The notes under the pieces were generated by a model that searched no databases, was not told the origin of the DNA, and saw only the letters and a list, made by a program, of their open reading frames with translations. A stretch of DNA of 64,000 bases from Lysobacter antibioticus (GTDB lineage Bacteria > Pseudomonadota > Gammaproteobacteria > Xanthomonadales > Xanthomonadaceae), in the NCBI RefSeq assembly GCF_000731095.1, contig NZ_JMTZ01000039.1, positions 1 to 64,000 on the forward strand, read 5' to 3'. Position numbers and translations under genes: made by a program. Below, piece after piece: positions 60,689 to 64,000 of this stretch. Within the stretch, counting starts at the first letter, position 1; every line of letters begins with the position of its first letter.

Positions 60689-62926
60689 ATGCAATCAACA
60701 CCGTCACCCACCTCGACACCGCTGCGCCAGGCATGCCGTCTGGCCCTGCTCGCCCAGGCGATGCTGGCCTGCGTCCCAGCCGGCGCCAAGCCGCCTCAGG
60801 CGGCGCCCGCATCCCCTACTGCTGCGGCAGCGGTCGCCGAACTCGACACCGTGGTGGTCGAAGGCGAACGCCACGACGTGCGCCGCGACGACACCGCCTC
60901 GCGCACCGTGGTCACGCGCGCCGAATTGCTCGCATTCGGCGACGCCAGTCTCGCCGAAGCGATGAAGCGTTTGCCGGGCGTCAGCATCGGCACCGGTGCG
61001 CCCGGCAGCTCGGGCGCGATTTCGCTGCGCGGCATGGGCAGCGGCTACACCCAGTTGCTGATCGACGGACAAGCGGCCGCGCCCGGTTTCGACCTCGGCG
61101 CGCTGTCGCCGGAGATGATCGAACGGGTCGAGATCCTGCGCACCACGACCGCCGACCTGCGCAGCGCCGCCATCGCCGGAACCATCAACATCGTGCTCGG
61201 CCGGCAGGCACGCCGCGACAGCGACGAATTCAAGCTGGCCTTGGGCGTGTCGAACGGCCGGCACCTGCCGAGCCTGCATTGGAGCCATTCGCGCCGCGAC
61301 GGCTATCGCAGCCGTTCGCTCGAAGCCTCGTTGACGCGGCGCGAATACCTGGTCGAGGAAACCGGCAGCGAAATCGCACGCGACCGCGATGGCGTGCTGG
61401 CTTCGCAACGCGACACCCGCCTGCGCGTCGATGGCTATCGCGACGCACTGGCGATCGCGCCGCGTTTCGAGCTGACCCTGCAGAACGGCGACACCCTGGC
61501 CCTGCAAACCTGGCTCGACGCCGGCCATGCCCGCAAATACGCCGACATCGGCTGGACCACTTCGCTGGGCCCGGAGCTCGATCATGTCCGCTACCGCCAG
61601 TTCACCGGCACCGACGTCGTGCAACTGCGCACCGACCTGCACTGGAGCCACGAATTCGCCCAGGCCGGCAAACTCAGCAGCAAACTCGGCCTCAGCGGCA
61701 ATCGCGAGCGTTCGCGTTTCCGCGAGCAGGGCTATGGGGCCGACGCGAATCAGAATCTCGACGACGCCACCGATGGCCGGCTGCGCGTGCATGCGCTGAG
61801 TTCCAGCGGCAAGTACGCCTTGCCGCTATCGGAAGCCGATGCGAGCAACAACGGCCGGCACGCACTCGAACTCGGCTGGGAGGCCGGCCTGGAACGTCGC
61901 CGCGAATCGCGTCTGCAGCATCTGCGCGCCATCGGCGGCGAGCCGGAAACGATCAGCGACCTCTCCTTCGACGCCACCCTGCGGCGGCTGGCGCTGTACG
62001 CGCAGGACGAATGGACGCTGAGCCCGGTCTGGTCGCTGTATCTCGGCGCGCGCTGGGAGCGTATCGACACCCGCAGCGAAGGCAATCGCTTCGCCACGGT
62101 GCGCAACGATGCCAGCGTGCTATCGCCGGTGCTGCAGTCCTTGTGGAAACTCTCCAAAACCCGCAACGACCAGATCCGTCTGGGCCTGAGCCGCAGTTAC
62201 CGCGCGCCGGAACTGCGTTCGCTGATCCCGCGCCCCTACACCTCGACCAACAACCGGGCGCTCAATCCCGATCAGCAAGGTAACCCGGCGCTGCGCCCGG
62301 AGCTCGCGACCGGCCTCGACCTGGCCTACGAAAAATACTGGGACCAGGGCGCGATGCTGAGTCTCGGCGCCTATCTGCGCGAGATCGACGATCTGATCCG
62401 CACCGAAACGCAGTTGATCGACGGGCGCTGGGTGGCCTTGCCGGGCAACGGCGGCCGCGCTCGCAGCTGGGGGCTCGAAGTCGACGGCAAGTTCTCGCTG
62501 TCGCGCTGGTTTGCCGCGCTGCCGGTCGACGTGCGCTTCAACCTCACCCGCAACCGGTCGCGGGTCGACGACGTACCCGGCCCGCACAACCGCATCGACA
62601 GCCAACCGCGCCTGACCGGAACCCTGGCCGCCGACTATGTCGTCAACCCGACTTGGACGGTCGGCGCGAGCTACAGCCATCGCAGCGGCGGCTCGGTACG
62701 GACCGGCTTGCACGAAATGGAAAACGAATCGCCGCGACGCGAGCTCGACGCCTATGCCTCGATGAAATTGGGCAAGCGCGGCAAGTTGCGCCTGAGCCTG
62801 AGCAACCTGCTCGAACAGGACATCGTCAGCGGCGCGGAGTACTTCGACGAGGAACGCTGGCAAGGCACGCAGCGACGGCGCCCGACCTCGCTGTTGCTGC
62901 GAGCGCAGTTGGAAATTGCGTTGTAA
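60689..62926 (+). CDS. TonB-dependent receptor (siderophore-type)
   Basis: A 745-residue protein from ATG 60689 with a Sec signal (ACRLALLAQAMLACVPAGA). Plug motifs are LDTVVVEGERH, MKRLPGVSIG, ISLRGMGSGYTQLLIDG and VEILRTTTADLRSAAIAGTINIVL. The barrel follows to the C-terminus (LLRAQLEIAL). The size fits the shorter iron/heme/cobalamin receptor type (PfeA/BtuB-like) rather than the 900-residue sugar type at 7922. The ligand is unknown. It follows the M56/M23 gene by about 190 bp; co-regulation is uncertain. Confidence 0.9.
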   Translation: MQSTPSPTSTPLRQACRLALLAQAMLACVPAGAKPPQAAPASPTAAAAVAELDTVVVEGERHDVRRDDTASRTVVTRAELLAFGDASLAEAMKRLPGVSIGTGAPGSSGAISLRGMGSGYTQLLIDGQAAAPGFDLGALSPEMIERVEILRTTTADLRSAAIAGTINIVLGRQARRDSDEFKLALGVSNGRHLPSLHWSHSRRDGYRSRSLEASLTRREYLVEETGSEIARDRDGVLASQRDTRLRVDGYRDALAIAPRFELTLQNGDTLALQTWLDAGHARKYADIGWTTSLGPELDHVRYRQFTGTDVVQLRTDLHWSHEFAQAGKLSSKLGLSGNRERSRFREQGYGADANQNLDDATDGRLRVHALSSSGKYALPLSEADASNNGRHALELGWEAGLERRRESRLQHLRAIGGEPETISDLSFDATLRRLALYAQDEWTLSPVWSLYLGARWERIDTRSEGNRFATVRNDASVLSPVLQSLWKLSKTRNDQIRLGLSRSYRAPELRSLIPRPYTSTNNRALNPDQQGNPALRPELATGLDLAYEKYWDQGAMLSLGAYLREIDDLIRTETQLIDGRWVALPGNGGRARSWGLEVDGKFSLSRWFAALPVDVRFNLTRNRSRVDDVPGPHNRIDSQPRLTGTLAADYVVNPTWTVGASYSHRSGGSVRTGLHEMENESPRRELDAYASMKLGKRGKLRLSLSNLLEQDIVSGAEYFDEERWQGTQRRRPTSLLLRAQLEIAL

Positions 62927-62942
62927 ACCGCGCCGTCCGTAA

Positions 62943-62975
62943 ACGACGACGGCGCCGTCGAGGCGCCGTCGTCGT
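62943..62975. terminator. Strong bidirectional terminator hairpin
   Basis: ACGACGACGGCGCC (62943-62956), loop GTCGA, GGCGCCGTCGTCGT (62962-62975): a 14-bp perfect stem between the convergent TonB receptor and dnaB genes. Confidence 0.75.
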
Positions 62976-63010
62976 GTCTTGCTTGAAGCCTCCGGCCCGG
63001 CGCCCGAGGA

Positions 63011-64000
63011 TTACTCGAACGAGCCGATGCTGTCGTGGGCGAGGTTGTCGAAGCGGGTGTACTCGCCGAAGAACTTCAGCTTGAGCGAGCCGGTCGGGCC
63101 GCTACGCTGCTTGCCGATGATGACCTCGGCCAGGCCTTTGTCCGGCGAAGTCTCTTTGTTGTAGTAGTCGTCGCGGTAAATGAAGATGATGACGTCGGCG
63201 TCCTGCTCGATAGCGCCGGATTCGCGCAAGTCGGCCATCACCGGGCGCTTGTCGGCGCGCTGTTCCAGCGAGCGGTTGAGCTGCGACAGCGCGATCACCG
63301 GCAGGTTGAGTTCCTTGGCCAGGTGCTTGAGCGAACGCGAGATCTCGGAGATTTCGGTCGCGCGGTTTTCGCTGTTGCCCGGCACCGACATCAGCTGCAG
63401 GTAGTCGATCACGATCAGGCCCAGGTCGTGCTCGCGCTTGAGGCGGCGCGACTTGGCGCGCAGCACCTCCGGCGACAGGCCCGGGGTGTCGTCGATGAAG
63501 ATCTTGGCTTCGCGCAACTGGCGGATCGCGCTGGTCACGCGGCTCCAGTCTTCGTCCTCGAGCTGGCCCGAACGCAGGCGCTGGGCGTTGACGCGGCCGA
63601 CCGAGGAGATCAGGCGCAGGGCGAGCTGGCTCGCCGACATTTCCATCGAGAAGATCGCCACCGCCTTCTTGCTGCGGAACGCGGCGTACTCGGCCATATT
63701 CAGCGCGAGCGTGGTCTTGCCCATCGCCGGACGCGCGGCCAGGATCAACAGGTCGGTCGGTTGCAGACCGGCGGTCATCTCGTCGAATTCGGTGTAGCCG
63801 GTGGCCAGGCCGGTGACCGCGCCGCCGCTGGCGTAGCGCGTCTGCAGCACGTCGAAGGCTTCCGACAGCGCCTTGGTGACCGGGGTGAAGTCGGTGCGGC
63901 CGCGGGCGCCGGCTTCGGCGATCGCGAACACCTGCTGCTCGGCCTTGGCCAGGATCTCGCCGCTGTCGCGGCCATCGGGCTGGAAACCGTCGTTGACGAT
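63011..64000 (-). CDS. dnaB: Replicative DNA helicase DnaB, C-terminal part
   Basis: The frame is open through the last base, so about 330 codons of the C-terminal ATPase are visible and the N-terminus lies beyond the window. Walker A is ILAARPAMGKTTLALNMAEY. VAIFSMEMSASQLALRL and LIVIDYLQLM (Walker B) follow, then VIALSQLNRSLEQRADKRP and the end GSLKLKFFGEYTRFDNLA. It unwinds DNA as a hexamer at replication forks. Confidence 0.96.
   Translation of the reverse strand: MVNDGFQPDGRDSGEILAKAEQQVFAIAEAGARGRTDFTPVTKALSEAFDVLQTRYASGGAVTGLATGYTEFDEMTAGLQPTDLLILAARPAMGKTTLALNMAEYAAFRSKKAVAIFSMEMSASQLALRLISSVGRVNAQRLRSGQLEDEDWSRVTSAIRQLREAKIFIDDTPGLSPEVLRAKSRRLKREHDLGLIVIDYLQLMSVPGNSENRATEISEISRSLKHLAKELNLPVIALSQLNRSLEQRADKRPVMADLRESGAIEQDADVIIFIYRDDYYNKETSPDKGLAEVIIGKQRSGPTGSLKLKFFGEYTRFDNLAHDSIGSFE

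Noticed and set aside
59068-60789. 573-codon minus-strand frame
   Set aside because: It is antisense to the M56/M23 gene, whose two zinc sites are intact.

Overview
The window is GC-rich, dense in genes and rich in secreted hydrolases, TonB-dependent receptors and copper-handling genes. Several markers point to the Xanthomonadaceae, most likely a Lysobacter or close relative: a copL-copA-copB copper operon, a putative type IV secretion effector with a C-terminal XVIPCD-like domain, an alr gene close to dnaB, and a CRP/Clp-type palindrome in front of a secreted S8 protease. The genus is inferred from gene content recognised by eye, not from a database search.

Layout. 1-4.5 kb: end of an autotransporter, a doubtful small gene, a secreted S9 peptidase. 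4.6-7.6 kb: a putative X-T4SS effector with an HExxH domain and a divergent secreted protein. 7.6-16.4 kb: a broken VOC gene, then a sugar-use locus with a ROK repressor, PfkB kinase, MFS permease and TonB receptor on the minus strand and a divergent GH9 glycosidase. The two promoters share an operator-like motif. 16.5-17.9 kb: a LysR regulator and an NTF2-like protein. 18.4-25.9 kb: a tightly packed four-gene operon of alpha/beta hydrolase, TPR-trypsin-like protease, short TIR protein and TIR-TM-WD40-TPR protein. It looks like a conflict or defence module and is the best candidate for an undescribed system. 26.0 kb: a dif-like XerCD site. By eye, all 8 GGGNAGGG (KOPS) motifs to its left are on the plus strand, and 12 of 13 to its right are on the minus strand, so the window appears to span the replication terminus.

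26.1-34.1 kb: small secreted and membrane proteins, a LytS/LytTR-type two-component pair, a serine hydrolase, then a minus-strand metal cluster (CopL-like protein, cytochrome c, SnoaL-like protein, DUF411 protein) and a small DUF3395-like protein. 34.1-41.1 kb: a six-gene overlapping catecholate siderophore operon (entC, entE, entB, VibH-like condensation protein, ViuB-like reductase, entA) with no multimodular NRPS, which fits a DHB-polyamine type product. 41.5-48.4 kb: secreted GH16 glucanase, REP-type repeats, an MBL-fold hydrolase and copLAB. 48.6-54.4 kb: a conserved hypothetical, an FAD oxidoreductase, an OmpA-like lipoprotein, a WS/DGAT acyltransferase and a photolyase. 54.5-64 kb: S8 protease with its CRP/Clp-type palindrome, alanine racemase, a glycine-zipper protein, a BlaI-type repressor coupled to a fused M56/M23 peptidase, a TonB receptor, and the C-terminal part of DnaB running off the end.

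Counts of motifs and similarity to families are from reading the sequence and from memory of those families; no alignment or search was run.
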